Shown piece after piece: positions 17,269 to 26,944 of a DNA stretch of 64,000 bases; positions within the stretch are counted from its first letter, which is position 1, and the number at the start of each line of letters is the position of its first letter. The DNA is from Rhizobium subbaraonis (GTDB lineage: Bacteria; Pseudomonadota; Alphaproteobacteria; Rhizobiales; Rhizobiaceae). The translations under genes and the position numbers were made by a program. The notes under the pieces are model-generated. The model saw only the letters and a list, made by a program, of their open reading frames with translations, ran no database searches and had not been told where the DNA came from. Location: assembly GCF_900220975.1 (NCBI RefSeq), contig NZ_OBQD01000005.1:139447-203446 (forward strand), in the 5' to 3' direction.

Positions 17269-18438
17269 ATGTTCCATTTTGCCGTCAGCATGAAAAGCGG
17301 TAACGACAAGGCAGACACTTCGATGATCCTTCGCACTTTCCACGCCATCCTGACCTTGTTCGTCGCCTTGGCCTTTACGGCAAATGCTTTTGCGGCGGAG
17401 TTCAAGCACCCCGGCCTGATCAATTCCAGCGGTCGCCTCAATGCGCTGTCGCGGCTGGAGAAAGAAAGCCGTGCGTCCGACCGCAAGCAGAGCTACTACG
17501 GCCTTCTCGACAAGGACAAGCGCTTCTCGGTCGACTACCAGCCTGCTCCGATGGATTATGTCATCGTCACCGCGCGCGGTATGAACCCGATGGAACGGCG
17601 CTTTCGCAACGACATGATCGCGGCCTATTTCACGGCGCTGCGCTGGGTCAAGACCGGCGACAACCGGTATCGCGCCAAGTCCATCGAGATCATGAATGCA
17701 TGGGCCGACAAGTTCGTGGCTCTCGATCGCGAGAAGGGAACCTGGAAGGGGCAGATCCGGCTGGAAGCGGCATGGGCCGTGCCGATCTGGGCGAATGCGG
17801 CCGAGATCATTCTCTATTACAAGCACCCCTATGGAAATCCGGGACCGGAATGGCGCAATGGCGACGTCAAGAAGTTCCGCGCATTTCTGGGGCGCCTGCA
17901 CGTTCAAATCGGCGAGGCGCGTGACAGGGTCGACAATCAGGGGGTCGCGACCGCGCTTGCCGACATGTCGTTTGGCGTCTTTACCAACGACCGTCGGCTC
18001 TACGAGGCCGGGCTGGCACGCGCGCGCAATCTGATGCCGCAGATCATCTCCGACGACGGCGAAGTCAAGGAACTGCGCAAGAGCGATTGCGTGCATCCGC
18101 AGTATTCGCTCATAGGCCTGACGCAGGCAGCGCAGATCGAGATGAACCAGACGGGCAAAAGCACGCTGATCGACGCCCGGCGTCCGGGCAGCAGCGAGCC
18201 GATGCTCGCCAGCGGCATCGAATACATGGCGCGCGCCCTGACCGACGGAACGGATGCCCGGGACTGCCGGACCGGCCGGTTGATCGACGGCTACGCCCCG
18301 ATCGCCAAGAAGATGTATGCCAACGACAACAAGGCGCCGATGAAACAACTGGACAAGGCGATGTCGACGGTCCCCCAGCGCATGTCGGGCCTGTTTCCGG
18401 AGGCCGCCGAGGTCACCCATGGCGAAGGCGTTCAATAG
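17269..18438 (+). CDS. Secreted alginate-lyase-superfamily (PL5-like) protein
   Basis: This 389-residue protein has an export signal (ILRTFHAILTLFVALAFTANAFA, cleavage near residue 42) and one alpha-helical domain resembling the alginate_lyase family. Segments that fit are RFRNDMIAAYFTALRWV, AWADKF, RLEAAWAVPIWANAAEIILYY and SDDGEVKELR. The family NNHxxW segment is replaced by DNQGVAT (222-228), so the catalytic His appears to be Gln224; Arg270 and Tyr279 at the other active-site places are kept. The start at 17269 has a good GAGGGGG ribosome-binding site; ATG at 17323 would leave a more typical signal peptide. The substrate is unknown. The 248 bases after it, up to kdpE, hold nothing recognisable. 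Confidence 0.7.
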   Translation: MFHFAVSMKSGNDKADTSMILRTFHAILTLFVALAFTANAFAAEFKHPGLINSSGRLNALSRLEKESRASDRKQSYYGLLDKDKRFSVDYQPAPMDYVIVTARGMNPMERRFRNDMIAAYFTALRWVKTGDNRYRAKSIEIMNAWADKFVALDREKGTWKGQIRLEAAWAVPIWANAAEIILYYKHPYGNPGPEWRNGDVKKFRAFLGRLHVQIGEARDRVDNQGVATALADMSFGVFTNDRRLYEAGLARARNLMPQIISDDGEVKELRKSDCVHPQYSLIGLTQAAQIEMNQTGKSTLIDARRPGSSEPMLASGIEYMARALTDGTDARDCRTGRLIDGYAPIAKKMYANDNKAPMKQLDKAMSTVPQRMSGLFPEAAEVTHGEGVQ

Positions 18439-18686
18439 CGATTGGCCTTCGGCGGGCAGAGGCAGCGTTTCCATCCGCGGGAGTGGCGCGCCGCGCGCCG
18501 CCAAGCGCACGGATGTGGGTCGCCTGTCGGCCCGCGCCCGTCGCTGCAGATAACCATTCATGCGGCCTTGTGCTCGACGCCATCGACCAATTTCTGGCGA
18601 GGCAGTAAACAAGCCCCTGTTGCGACGACTGCTTGAACCTGCCCAATTTTCCAAAGCTTCCGCGTCGCTGTCGGTCCGCGTTGCTA

Positions 18687-19394
18687 TCAATCCGCGTTGC
18701 GTTCGTCCGTATCGGCAATGAGGCGGTAGCCGACGCCGGGTTCGGTCTGGACGATGCGCGGTTGGCCGGGGTCGCGCTCGATCTTCTGGCGAAGCTGACC
18801 GATGAAGACGCGCAGGTAGTGCAGGTCTTCCGCGTGTGCGGGTCCCCAGACCGATGTCAGCAGGGTGCGGTGCGTGACGACCCGGCCGGCATGGTGGGCA
18901 AGCAGTGCGAGAAGCTCGTATTCCTTCGGCGTCAGGCGAATAGTGGCACCGTCGCGTGCGACCATCCGAAGCGCAGGGTCGACCGTCAGGCCGTCGGCGG
19001 TGACCGGTGCCGGCGGGGCATCGGGCCTGCCACGGTGGCGCATCGCGCTGCGGATGCGGGCCGTCAGTTCGCCGATGCCGAAAGGTTTCTCCACATAATC
19101 GTCGGCGCCAAGGTCAAGGGCCGCGATCTTTTCGCTTTCCCGGTCGCGTGCGGACAGGATGATGATCGGCACTGTCGACCAGCCGCGCAGGCTGGCGATG
19201 ACGTCCTTTCCATCCATGTCCGGCAGACCGAGGTCGAGTATGACGAGATCGGGTGCGCCGGTGGCGACAGCCTTGACGGCATCCGCGCCGTTTTCGGCCT
19301 CCACCACGTCATAGCCTGCCGCCGTCAGCGCCGGGCGGAGGAAGCGTCGGATCTGGGGTTCGTCGTCGACGACGAGAATGCGGCCAAGCGTCAT
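18687..19394 (-). CDS. kdpE: KDP operon response regulator KdpE
   Basis: This 235-residue OmpR-type response regulator activates kdp transcription under potassium limitation or salt stress. The receiver domain has the acidic pair DDE at 10-12, the phosphoacceptor Asp54 (ILDLGLPD), and Lys in EKPFGIGEL. The winged-helix DNA-binding domain covers residues 130-225 (TPKEYELLALLA, VTHRTLLTSVWG, LRVFIGQLRQKIE). Its ATG overlaps the kdpD stop by four bases (ATGA), so the pair is translationally coupled. Confidence 0.96.
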   Translation of the reverse strand: MTLGRILVVDDEPQIRRFLRPALTAAGYDVVEAENGADAVKAVATGAPDLVILDLGLPDMDGKDVIASLRGWSTVPIIILSARDRESEKIAALDLGADDYVEKPFGIGELTARIRSAMRHRGRPDAPPAPVTADGLTVDPALRMVARDGATIRLTPKEYELLALLAHHAGRVVTHRTLLTSVWGPAHAEDLHYLRVFIGQLRQKIERDPGQPRIVQTEPGVGYRLIADTDERNAD

Positions 19395-22084
19395 CGTTCT
19401 TCTTTTCTCGCCGCCGCGTCACCTGCGGGAAAGCGCATGACGATGCGGGTACCAAGCCTGTTGGCGGCCGGGCTTTCCGCATGAATATGCCCGCCCATCG
19501 CCTCGACGAAGCCGCGCGCAATGGAAAGGCCCAATCCCGTCCCGGGCGCGCGCCCGTCCGAATTCGAGCGACGATAGAATTTCTCGAAGATTCGGTCGAG
19601 GTCCTCGGTGGGTATTCCCCTGCCACGGTCGGTCACGGAGATCGTGACTTCCCGCCCGTTCTGCTGCGCATCCACGTCCACCGCTTCGCCAGCGCCATAT
19701 TTGGCGGCGTTGTCGAGCAGGTTGAACAGAACCTGCCCGAGCAGGATCGCGTCTCCCCGAATCACCGGCAGGTCGGGGCCGACGCTCGTCGAGAACGGCT
19801 GGGCCGGAAAATACCTGCGTGCCCTTGCGACGGAGGTGCGGATTACGTCTGCGACGTCCACCCAATCCCGACTTGCGACCAGCGTGCCGGTCGCGATGCG
19901 CGTCATGTCGAGAAGATTGGCGACGAAACGGCTGAGGCGCGCGCCTTCCTCCTCGATGGACTGCAGCAGGTCGTCACGGCTTTCCGGCGGCATGCGCTCG
20001 CCATACTCGCGCAGGCTCGTCACCGCACCGGTAATGGTTGCCAGTGGCGTGCGCAGGTCGTGCGAGATCGAGGAAAGCAGCGCCTCCCGGTAGCGTTCGC
20101 TCTCCTGCCGTGCGGCGTGTTTTGCGCTTTCGGAGGTGAGGCGGGCGCGGTCGATGGCGGTGGCCGCCTGGTCGAGGATCGCGGCCAGCATGCGCTCAGA
20201 GCCGGAATCCAGCCCGTCCTGCCCGAACTCGTAGCCGCACACCCCGACGCTCCCGTGAGGGCTGGTCAATGGCCTGAACTGAAAACCGCAAGTGGGCAAG
20301 GTGCCAGTGCCGGCGCCGGCCGCCTCCTTGTGTTCGTTCGCCCAGCGGGCCGCCGCAAGTTCGCCGACGCCGAGCTCCGTGTCGGGGGGCCAGGCGGCCA
20401 CCATTTCCAGCTCGGTGCCCCGCGGCATGAGCAGGACGACGTTGCGCCGGATGCTGGCGTGCAACTGCGTGACGCAGGCCCAGAGCACGTCGTCGGAATT
20501 GGCCGTGCCGGTCAGCTTGCGGGAGAAATCGTAGAGCGCCTGAACGGCAGCGGCGCGCCGGCGCGCCGAACGGGCCTGGTCGCGAATGCGGGAGGCGAGG
20601 CTGCCGGCAAGGACGGCCGCGGCCACGAAGACGCACAGTGCGAAGACTTCGTGCGGAGAGGCTATCGTGAAGGTGTAGAGCGGCGGGATGAAGAAGAAAT
20701 TATAGGTGAGCGCCGACAGTAGGGCCGCCAGCAGCGCCGCGGCAAAGCCGGCATAGGCGGCTGCTCCGAGTACGGCAAGAAGAAACACCAGCGAGATGTT
20801 GGGCAGTTCCGTGTAACGGTCGATAACGACGCCGAGCGCTGTCGCAGGCGTAACGAAAAGAAATGCGGCACCGAGCGATTTCGCAAATGTTGAGAAGCGT
20901 GGGCGCAGGCGCACTGGGGGAGCCGGGCGCTGCGGACGGCCGTCCGGCATCACCAGATATAGACCGATTGCGCTCGCCTCCCTCGTCAGCGCATCGGCCA
21001 GGCCGGAACGGAGCGGGTGATGGAACCACGCCCTTTTCTGCGCGCCGATGACGATCTGCGTGGCATGTTCGCGCCGTGCCAATTGGAGGATCTCGGCCAC
21101 GAAATCGTTGCCCGCCACATGCTTCGTTTCCGCGCCGAGACGCGCGGCCAGGCGAAACAGGTCATCGATCCGCCGCAGGCTGTTTTCGTCTATCGTTTCC
21201 CGATCGGCGCGCGCGATGCTGGCCACGGTCCATGGTGCGTTCAGTCCGGCAGCCAGGCGGCTCGCCACGCGGATGACCTTTTCGGACAGCGCGTCCGGGC
21301 CGATGCAGACGAGCAGCCGCTCGCCGGTCGCCCACGGACCCTCGATGGCGTTCTGGCGCAGGTAGTCGACCATCTGGTCGTCGACCCGGTCGGCGGCCCG
21401 GCGCAGCGCAAGCTCGCGCAACGCCGTGAGATTTCCCAGTCGAAAGAAGCGTTCGACGGCGTGGCGCGCGTTCTCCGGCAGATAGATCTTGCCTTCGTTC
21501 AGTCGGCTGATCAGTTCCGCTGGCGACAGGTCCACCAGCAGCACCTCGTCCGCACGCTTCAGCACGATATCGGGCACGCGTTCGCGCACAGTGACGCCGG
21601 TGATCTGCGCGACGAGGTCGGACAGGCTCTCCAGATGCTGGATATTGAGCGCCGTCCATACGTCGATCCCGGCTGCCAGTAGCTCCTCGATGTCCTGAAA
21701 CCGCTTGGGGTGACGCAGGCCGTCCGGGTTCGAATGTGCCAACTCGTCGACGATAAGGACCTGCGGATGGCGCGCTAGGGCGGCATCGAGGTCGAATTCC
21801 TCGAGCGTCCGGCCATGATAGGGCATGCGCAGGCGGGCAAGCACCTCGAGTCCATCGAGAAGAGAGGAGGTTTCGTCCCGCCCGTGCGTCTCCACCAGGC
21901 CCACAACGATGTCCGCGCCGTCGCGCTTCAGGCGCTGGGCGCGGCTCAGCATCGAATAGGTTTTGCCTACGCCGGGTGCGGCCCCGAGGAAAATCGTCAG
22001 CTTGCCCCGCCGGTCCTTCTCCGCCAGGGCAAGCAGCGCATCGGGGTCGGCGCGCAATGGGTCGTCTCGTTGGTCTGCCGGCAT
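19391..22084 (-). CDS. kdpD: Sensor histidine kinase KdpD
   Basis: This 897-residue membrane sensor kinase is full length. In order it has the cytoplasmic KdpD domain with Walker A GAAPGVGKTYSML and VDELAHSNPDG, a universal-stress-protein-like domain (GERLLVCIGPDALSEKVIR), four membrane spans around residues 395-500, a GAF-like region, the DHp helix with His675 (SISHDLRTPLATI), and an ATPase domain with NLLDNAAKYG, DRGRGI and GTGLGL. It starts two bases after the kdpC stop and overlaps kdpE. Confidence 0.96.
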   Translation of the reverse strand: MPADQRDDPLRADPDALLALAEKDRRGKLTIFLGAAPGVGKTYSMLSRAQRLKRDGADIVVGLVETHGRDETSSLLDGLEVLARLRMPYHGRTLEEFDLDAALARHPQVLIVDELAHSNPDGLRHPKRFQDIEELLAAGIDVWTALNIQHLESLSDLVAQITGVTVRERVPDIVLKRADEVLLVDLSPAELISRLNEGKIYLPENARHAVERFFRLGNLTALRELALRRAADRVDDQMVDYLRQNAIEGPWATGERLLVCIGPDALSEKVIRVASRLAAGLNAPWTVASIARADRETIDENSLRRIDDLFRLAARLGAETKHVAGNDFVAEILQLARREHATQIVIGAQKRAWFHHPLRSGLADALTREASAIGLYLVMPDGRPQRPAPPVRLRPRFSTFAKSLGAAFLFVTPATALGVVIDRYTELPNISLVFLLAVLGAAAYAGFAAALLAALLSALTYNFFFIPPLYTFTIASPHEVFALCVFVAAAVLAGSLASRIRDQARSARRRAAAVQALYDFSRKLTGTANSDDVLWACVTQLHASIRRNVVLLMPRGTELEMVAAWPPDTELGVGELAAARWANEHKEAAGAGTGTLPTCGFQFRPLTSPHGSVGVCGYEFGQDGLDSGSERMLAAILDQAATAIDRARLTSESAKHAARQESERYREALLSSISHDLRTPLATITGAVTSLREYGERMPPESRDDLLQSIEEEGARLSRFVANLLDMTRIATGTLVASRDWVDVADVIRTSVARARRYFPAQPFSTSVGPDLPVIRGDAILLGQVLFNLLDNAAKYGAGEAVDVDAQQNGREVTISVTDRGRGIPTEDLDRIFEKFYRRSNSDGRAPGTGLGLSIARGFVEAMGGHIHAESPAANRLGTRIVMRFPAGDAAARKEER

Positions 22085-22085
22085 C

Positions 22086-22655
22086 TCAACTCTTCAGCGC
22101 ATCCAGCGCCAGATTGAGTTCTAGCACATTCACCCGCGGTTCGCCGATGAAACCTAATGCACGGTTGTCGATGTGGTCGAGGACAATCGCGCGGAGGGCC
22201 TCCGGCTCAAGACCGCGGGTGCGTGCCACCCGATCCACCTGTGCGGCAGCAAATTCCGGCGAGATATGCGGATCCAGACCGGATCCGGACGTTGTCGCAG
22301 CGTCGGCCGGAATAGCGCCTGCGACACCCGCTTCGCGCAGACGCTGAACCTCGCCCGTGACGCGGTCGCGCAGCTTGACCGAGGTGGTGCCGAGGTTGGA
22401 GCCGGAGGAGGCGGAGGCGTTATAGGCCTCCGGCCCGGTGGCGGAAGGCCGCGGCCAGAAATAGCGATCGCTCGCGAAATTCTGGCCGATAAGGGCTGAT
22501 CCGACGACCGTTTCGCCGCGTCGGACAAGCGAGCCGTCGGCCTGTGCGGGAAACAGGGCTTGCCCGAGGCCGGTGACGGCGAGCGGAAAGCAGAGGCCGG
22601 TCACCAGAGTGAAGAAGGTGATCGTGACGAGGGCGGGGCGGAGTTGATTGAGCAT
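22086..22655 (-). CDS. kdpC: Potassium-transporting ATPase subunit KdpC
   Basis: This 189-residue subunit has the single N-terminal membrane helix (LVTITFFTLVTGLCFPLAVTG) and the periplasmic domain of KdpC: GSALIGQNFASDRYFWPRPS, DPHISPEFAAAQVDRVARTRG, GFIGEPRVNVLELNLALD. The ATG at 22655 is two bases past the kdpB stop. A longer open frame continues upstream but only as kdpB read out of frame. Confidence 0.96.
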   Translation of the reverse strand: MLNQLRPALVTITFFTLVTGLCFPLAVTGLGQALFPAQADGSLVRRGETVVGSALIGQNFASDRYFWPRPSATGPEAYNASASSGSNLGTTSVKLRDRVTGEVQRLREAGVAGAIPADAATTSGSGLDPHISPEFAAAQVDRVARTRGLEPEALRAIVLDHIDNRALGFIGEPRVNVLELNLALDALKS

Positions 22656-22657
22656 GA

Positions 22658-24697
22658 CTACACCAGATGAAGACTTGAAACGGCCATGTCGATGACCTTG
22701 ATGCCGGCGAACGGCAGCAACAGGCCGCCGAGGCCATAGATGAAGAGGTTGCGGCGCAGGAGCGCGGCTGCGCCGGCCGGACGGTAGGCGACGCCCTTCA
22801 GGGCCAGCGGTATGAGCGCGATGATGATGAGGGCGTTGAAGATGACGGCCGACAGGATCGCCGACTGGGGCGAGGCGAGACCCATGATGTTGAGGCCGCC
22901 CAAGGCCGGATAGGTGGCGACGAACAACGCCGGAATGATTGCGAAATACTTGGCGACGTCGTTGGCGATCGAGAAGGTCGTCAGCGAGCCGCGCGTCATC
23001 AGCAGCTGCTTTCCGATCTCGACGATCTCGATCAGCTTGGTCGGGCTCGAATCGAGGTCGACCATGTTGGCGGCCTCGCGAGCGGCTTGCGTGCCCGTCT
23101 GCATCGCGACGCCGACATCGGCCTGGGCGAGTGCCGGTGCGTCGTTGGTGCCGTCGCCGCACATGGCGATCAAGCGGCCGCCCTGCTGTTCTTTGCGGAT
23201 GTAGGCAAGCTTGTCCTCGGGCGTGGCTTGCGCCAGGAAATCATCGACGCCTGCCTCCGATGCGATCGCCGCCGCCGTCACCGGGTTGTCGCCGGTGACC
23301 ATCACGGTGCGGATGCCCATGGCGCGCAGCGCGGCAAAGCGCTCCTTGATCCCGGGTTTGACGACGTCCTTGAGGTGAATGACGCCCAGAAGCCGGTTTC
23401 CGTCGGCGACGCCGAGCGGGGTACCACCGGCGCGCGCGATCTGATCCACGGCCTGCGAGAACTCCACAGGGGTTTGGTTCTGCTGCACGCCGGCAAATTT
23501 CAGGATCGCATCGACCGCGCCCTTGCGCAGGCGATGTGCGCCCATGTCGACGCCGGAAAGCCGGGTCTGCGCGGTGAAGGGGACGGTCGCATCGACCGGC
23601 GTTTTCGGCACGGACAGCCCGAACTCGCCCGTCGCCAGCGCGGCGATCGAGCGCCCCTCCGGCGTTTCGTCGGAAAGGGAGGCAAGCAGTGCGGCTTCTG
23701 CCAACTGCCGCGGCGTGACACCCGGCGCCGGAATGAAATCCGTGGCCATGCGGTTTCCGAACGTGATCGTGCCGGTCTTGTCGAGGAGTAGGGTGTCAAC
23801 GTCTCCCGCCGCCTCCACGGCCCGCCCTGACGTGGCAATGACGTTGAAGCGCACGAGGCGATCCATGCCGGCAATGCCGATGGCCGAGAGCAAGCCGCCG
23901 ATGGTGGTCGGAATGAGGGTAACGAGCAGGGCGGCGAGAACCGTCACCGACACCAAGGTGCCCGAGTAGCCCGCGAGGCCCCAGACCGTGGCGACGACGA
24001 TGAGAAAGACGAGCGTCAGTCCGGAGAGCAGGATGGACAAGGCGATCTCGTTTGGCGTTTTCTGCCGCTCGGCGCCTTCGATCAGCGCAATCATCCTGTC
24101 CACGAAGCTTGCGCCGGGCGGTGTCGTGATTCGGATTCTGAGCCGGTCGGACAGCACCTGCGTGCCGCCGGTGACGGCCGAGCGGTCGCCGCCGGCTTCG
24201 CGGATGACGGGGGCCGATTCGCCTGTCACGGCGCTTTCGTTGACGGAAGCCACGCCTTCGACCACCTCGCCGTCGCCGGGGATCAGTTCGCCGGCCTCGA
24301 CCACCACCACGTCGCCCACCTTGAGCATCGTGGCGGGGACCTCTTCTTCGGCGCCGTTCGCCCCGACCCTGCGGGCGGACAGGTTGGAACGTGTGCGCTT
24401 CAGGCTATCCGCCTGCGCGCGCCCCCTACCTTCGGCAACCGCTTCGGCGAAGGTGGCGAAGAGGACAGTGAACCAGAGCCAGGCGGCGATCTGCCCGGAG
24501 AAGGCAGCACCGGCGGGATCTGCGATCAGGTCGCGAACGAAGAGAAGCGTAACCATCGCCGCCACGACCTCGGTGACGAATATCACCGGATTGCGCAGCA
24601 GCTGGCGCGGATCGAGCTTGACGAAGGCGTTCTTCGCGGCGGGACCGAGGATGGCGGGATCGAAGAGTTTTGGTTTGGCTGGACGGTGTTGGGACAT
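22658..24697 (-). CDS. kdpB: Potassium-transporting P-type ATPase catalytic subunit KdpB
   Basis: This 679-residue P-type ATPase subunit shows the actuator TGES at 158-161, the phosphorylation motif DKTGT with Asp306, the nucleotide-binding KGA, and the hinge [21 protein letters not shown]. The membrane helix motif between 260 and 270 (IPTTIGGLL) matches KdpB. It pairs with KdpA to drive high-affinity potassium uptake. It lies 12 bases after kdpA and two before kdpC. Confidence 0.97.
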   Translation of the reverse strand: MSQHRPAKPKLFDPAILGPAAKNAFVKLDPRQLLRNPVIFVTEVVAAMVTLLFVRDLIADPAGAAFSGQIAAWLWFTVLFATFAEAVAEGRGRAQADSLKRTRSNLSARRVGANGAEEEVPATMLKVGDVVVVEAGELIPGDGEVVEGVASVNESAVTGESAPVIREAGGDRSAVTGGTQVLSDRLRIRITTPPGASFVDRMIALIEGAERQKTPNEIALSILLSGLTLVFLIVVATVWGLAGYSGTLVSVTVLAALLVTLIPTTIGGLLSAIGIAGMDRLVRFNVIATSGRAVEAAGDVDTLLLDKTGTITFGNRMATDFIPAPGVTPRQLAEAALLASLSDETPEGRSIAALATGEFGLSVPKTPVDATVPFTAQTRLSGVDMGAHRLRKGAVDAILKFAGVQQNQTPVEFSQAVDQIARAGGTPLGVADGNRLLGVIHLKDVVKPGIKERFAALRAMGIRTVMVTGDNPVTAAAIASEAGVDDFLAQATPEDKLAYIRKEQQGGRLIAMCGDGTNDAPALAQADVGVAMQTGTQAAREAANMVDLDSSPTKLIEIVEIGKQLLMTRGSLTTFSIANDVAKYFAIIPALFVATYPALGGLNIMGLASPQSAILSAVIFNALIIIALIPLALKGVAYRPAGAAALLRRNLFIYGLGGLLLPFAGIKVIDMAVSSLHLV

Positions 24698-24709
24698 GAG
24701 ATCCCTCCT

Positions 24710-26419
24710 TCAATAGGTCTGGCCGGCGAGCATCGCGAAATGTTCGACGATGGGGCCAAGGGCGAGCGCGGGAAAGAACTGCAGCCCGCCGAGAATGAGG
24801 ATGATGGCGATGAGAAGGCCGACGAAAAGCGGGCCGTCGGTCGGGAACGTGCCGGAGGAAGCCGGAGACCTGACCTTCTTTGCCAGCGAACCGGCTATCG
24901 CCATGACCGGAACGGCATAGGCGAAGCGGCCCAGCAGCATCGCGATCCCGAGCGTCGTGTTGTACCACGGCGTATTGCCGGAGAGACCGCCGAAGGCCGA
25001 ACCGTTGTTGCCGGCAGCGGAGCTGAAGGCGTAGAGAATTTCCGAAAGCCCGTGCGGCCCTGCGGTCCCGACGCTTGCAACCGCCACTGGAAGGACTGCG
25101 GAGATCGCGGTGAAGCCGAGAATGGCAAGCGGCAGGATCAGAACTGCGAGCATGGCATACTTCATTTCGCGGCTTTCGATCTTCTTGCCCAGAAATTCCG
25201 GTGTGCGTCCGACCATCAGGCCGGCGACGAAGACCGAAAGCAGGGCGAATACCAGCATGCCATAGAGCCCGGAGCCGACGCCGCCCGGCAGCACTTCGCC
25301 AAGCTGGATCAGGAACATCGGGACGAGACCGCCAAGACCGGTGAACGAACCGTGCATGCCGTTGACGCCGCCGTCCGAAAGGCCGGTGGTGACCGCCGCG
25401 TAGAGTGCCGTCATTGCCTGGCCGAAACGGACTTCCTTGCCCTCCATGTTGCCCTGAGCGCCGTCGATGCCGAGCGCGGTCAGGATCGGATTGCCGCCTG
25501 CTTCGGCCCAGTAGACGACGGCCACGCCTGCGACGAGGAGGGTCGCCATCGTCGCCAGCAGCGTCCAGCCCTGGCGGCGGTTGCCGACCATCTGACCGAA
25601 GGTGAAGACGAGGGCCGCGGAGACTGACAGCATGGCGAAAATGTTGAGGTAGTTCGAAAATGCGGACGGGTTTTCGAAGGGATGCGCGGCGTTGACGTTG
25701 AAGAAGCCGCCACCGTTGGTGCCAAGCTGCTTGATCGCTTCCTGGCTTGCGACCGGGCCGAGCGCGATGACCTGTTGCGCGCCGTCAAGCGTTTGGGCGG
25801 TGACACCTGCGCTGAGCGTCTGCGGCAGGCCCATGGCAACGAAGGCGAGAGCGACGATGAACGCCAGCGGCAGCAGGACATAGAGCGTCGCCCTCGTCAT
25901 ATCTACCCAGAAATTGCCGATCGTCGCTGCCTGCGACCGGGCGAAGGCGCGCGTCAGCGCCATGGCGAGTGCCATGCCGGTGGCGGCGGACAGGAAGTTC
26001 TGAACGGTTAGCCCCGCCATCTGGCTGAAATGGCTCATCGTGGTTTCGCCACCGTAGTTCTGCCAGTTCGTGTTGGTCACGAAGCTGACCGCGGTGTTGA
26101 AGGCGAGGTCGGGCGCAACGTTGCCGAAGCCCTGTGGGTTCAGCGGCAGGTAGGCCTGGAGCCGGAGGATCGCGTAAAGCGCAATGAAGCCCGCAACTGA
26201 GAAGGCGAGCATGGCGAACGTGTAGCCGAGCCAGCCCTGTTCCTTCTTCGGATCGACACCGGCCACTGCATAGAGGCCGCGCTCGACCGGAGCGAGGATC
26301 GGGGAAAGCCATGTTCTTTCGCCGGAGAAAACGCTGGCCATGTAAAGGCCGAGCGGTTTGACGACTGCGAGAACGGCAAGGAAAAGGAGGCCGATTTGCA
26401 GCCACCCGATGAGGGTCAT
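24710..26419 (-). CDS. kdpA: Potassium-transporting ATPase channel-like subunit KdpA
   Basis: KdpA is the potassium-selective membrane subunit. In this 569-residue protein the four pore loops of the superfamily are visible: [38 protein letters not shown] and [11 protein letters not shown]. About ten hydrophobic spans surround them. Length is as expected. It follows kdpF by 18 bases. Confidence 0.97.
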   Translation of the reverse strand: MTLIGWLQIGLLFLAVLAVVKPLGLYMASVFSGERTWLSPILAPVERGLYAVAGVDPKKEQGWLGYTFAMLAFSVAGFIALYAILRLQAYLPLNPQGFGNVAPDLAFNTAVSFVTNTNWQNYGGETTMSHFSQMAGLTVQNFLSAATGMALAMALTRAFARSQAATIGNFWVDMTRATLYVLLPLAFIVALAFVAMGLPQTLSAGVTAQTLDGAQQVIALGPVASQEAIKQLGTNGGGFFNVNAAHPFENPSAFSNYLNIFAMLSVSAALVFTFGQMVGNRRQGWTLLATMATLLVAGVAVVYWAEAGGNPILTALGIDGAQGNMEGKEVRFGQAMTALYAAVTTGLSDGGVNGMHGSFTGLGGLVPMFLIQLGEVLPGGVGSGLYGMLVFALLSVFVAGLMVGRTPEFLGKKIESREMKYAMLAVLILPLAILGFTAISAVLPVAVASVGTAGPHGLSEILYAFSSAAGNNGSAFGGLSGNTPWYNTTLGIAMLLGRFAYAVPVMAIAGSLAKKVRSPASSGTFPTDGPLFVGLLIAIILILGGLQFFPALALGPIVEHFAMLAGQTY

Positions 26420-26437
26420 GATTGTTCTCCAGAAAGA

Positions 26438-26524
26438 TCAGAAACGTTCGGGACGCAACAGCGTCACGACGAGGTAGACGCCGAGCGCGATGGCGACGGC
26501 GAGGCCAAAAAGAGGCTCCAGCAT
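26438..26524 (-). CDS. kdpF: KdpF small membrane subunit
   Basis: This 28-residue single-span peptide (starts MLEPLFGLAVAIALGVY, ends LLRPERF) fits KdpF, the small stabilising subunit of the Kdp ATPase. A strong ribosome-binding site (AAAGGAGGAACC) is directly ahead of its ATG. It begins 11 bases after the stop of a second microprotein gene and is followed by kdpA. Confidence 0.9.
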   Translation of the reverse strand: MLEPLFGLAVAIALGVYLVVTLLRPERF

Positions 26525-26535
26525 GGTTCCTCCTT

Positions 26536-26619
26536 TCACAGCCGCGACAGCGCGCCGGCGTAGAGGGCCAGCAGCAGCAGCGTGCCGCCCCCGAGCGCCA
26601 GAAAGACGAAGTCGGACAT
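26536..26619 (-). CDS. 27-residue membrane microprotein leading the kdp operon
   Basis: This short frame begins MSDFVFLALGGGTLLLLALYA and ends GALSRL: one predicted membrane helix with a charged C-terminal tip. A clear Shine-Dalgarno (AGGAGTAACGAAC) precedes the ATG. It is the first frame of the kdp transcript and its stop is 11 bases before kdpF. It is not KdpF, which follows separately with its typical LLRPERF end. I recall similar tiny frames ahead of kdpF in related bacteria but no assigned function. It may be an accessory Kdp subunit or a coupling leader. Confidence 0.7.
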   Translation of the reverse strand: MSDFVFLALGGGTLLLLALYAGALSRL

Positions 26620-26698
26620 GTTCGTTACTCCTGATTGTTGGTCAGGAGACCCTACGTCCGTCCAAGGTCATTTTTCGATTGGGAAGATGCCGCTATGG

Positions 26699-26716
26699 CA
26701 TAAGGAAAACATAAAG
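26699..26716 (-). promoter_or_regulatory. Candidate KdpE-binding site upstream of kdp
   Basis: On the minus strand the sequence CTTTATGTTTTCCTTATG contains two TTATG half-sites with an 11-base period, an A/T-rich island in G+C-rich surroundings. It resembles the TTTAT-type KdpE target of E. coli and lies 80 bases before the first start codon of the operon. The remainder of 26620-26895 shows no gene. Confidence 0.45.
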
Positions 26717-26895
26717 GTCGCGCCGAACGGCGGACAAGGGCAGTGGCGATCTTTGCCCGCGTGAGATGGCGTTTTGCGGCTGCGTGAGCGGCAATCCACG
26801 GCGTAGGCGGGCTGCCGCGCCTCCGCGAAACGGGCAGACTACAGATATCCCGGGCAACGCGAAAGAACGACGGAGGCGTTTTGCGAACAGGCGAT

Positions 26896-26926
26896 GCCCG
26901 GACTCCGCAAGCTGCGGAGGCCGGGC
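26896..26926 (-). terminator. Strong stem-loop downstream of the DUF992 gene
   Basis: GCCCGG-A-CTCCGCA pairs with TGCGGAG-G-CCGGGC across a 3-base loop, 18 bases beyond the DUF992 stop. No T run follows on the minus strand, so it may be a transcript-end stabiliser rather than an intrinsic terminator. Confidence 0.5.
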
Positions 26927-26944
26927 AGGGGAACGGGGAGGCGA

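Noticed and set aside
18439-18686. Possible small gene between the lyase-like gene and kdpE
   Set aside because: Frames here lack a ribosome-binding site and consist of Arg/Ala-rich shadow translation; no conserved feature is seen.
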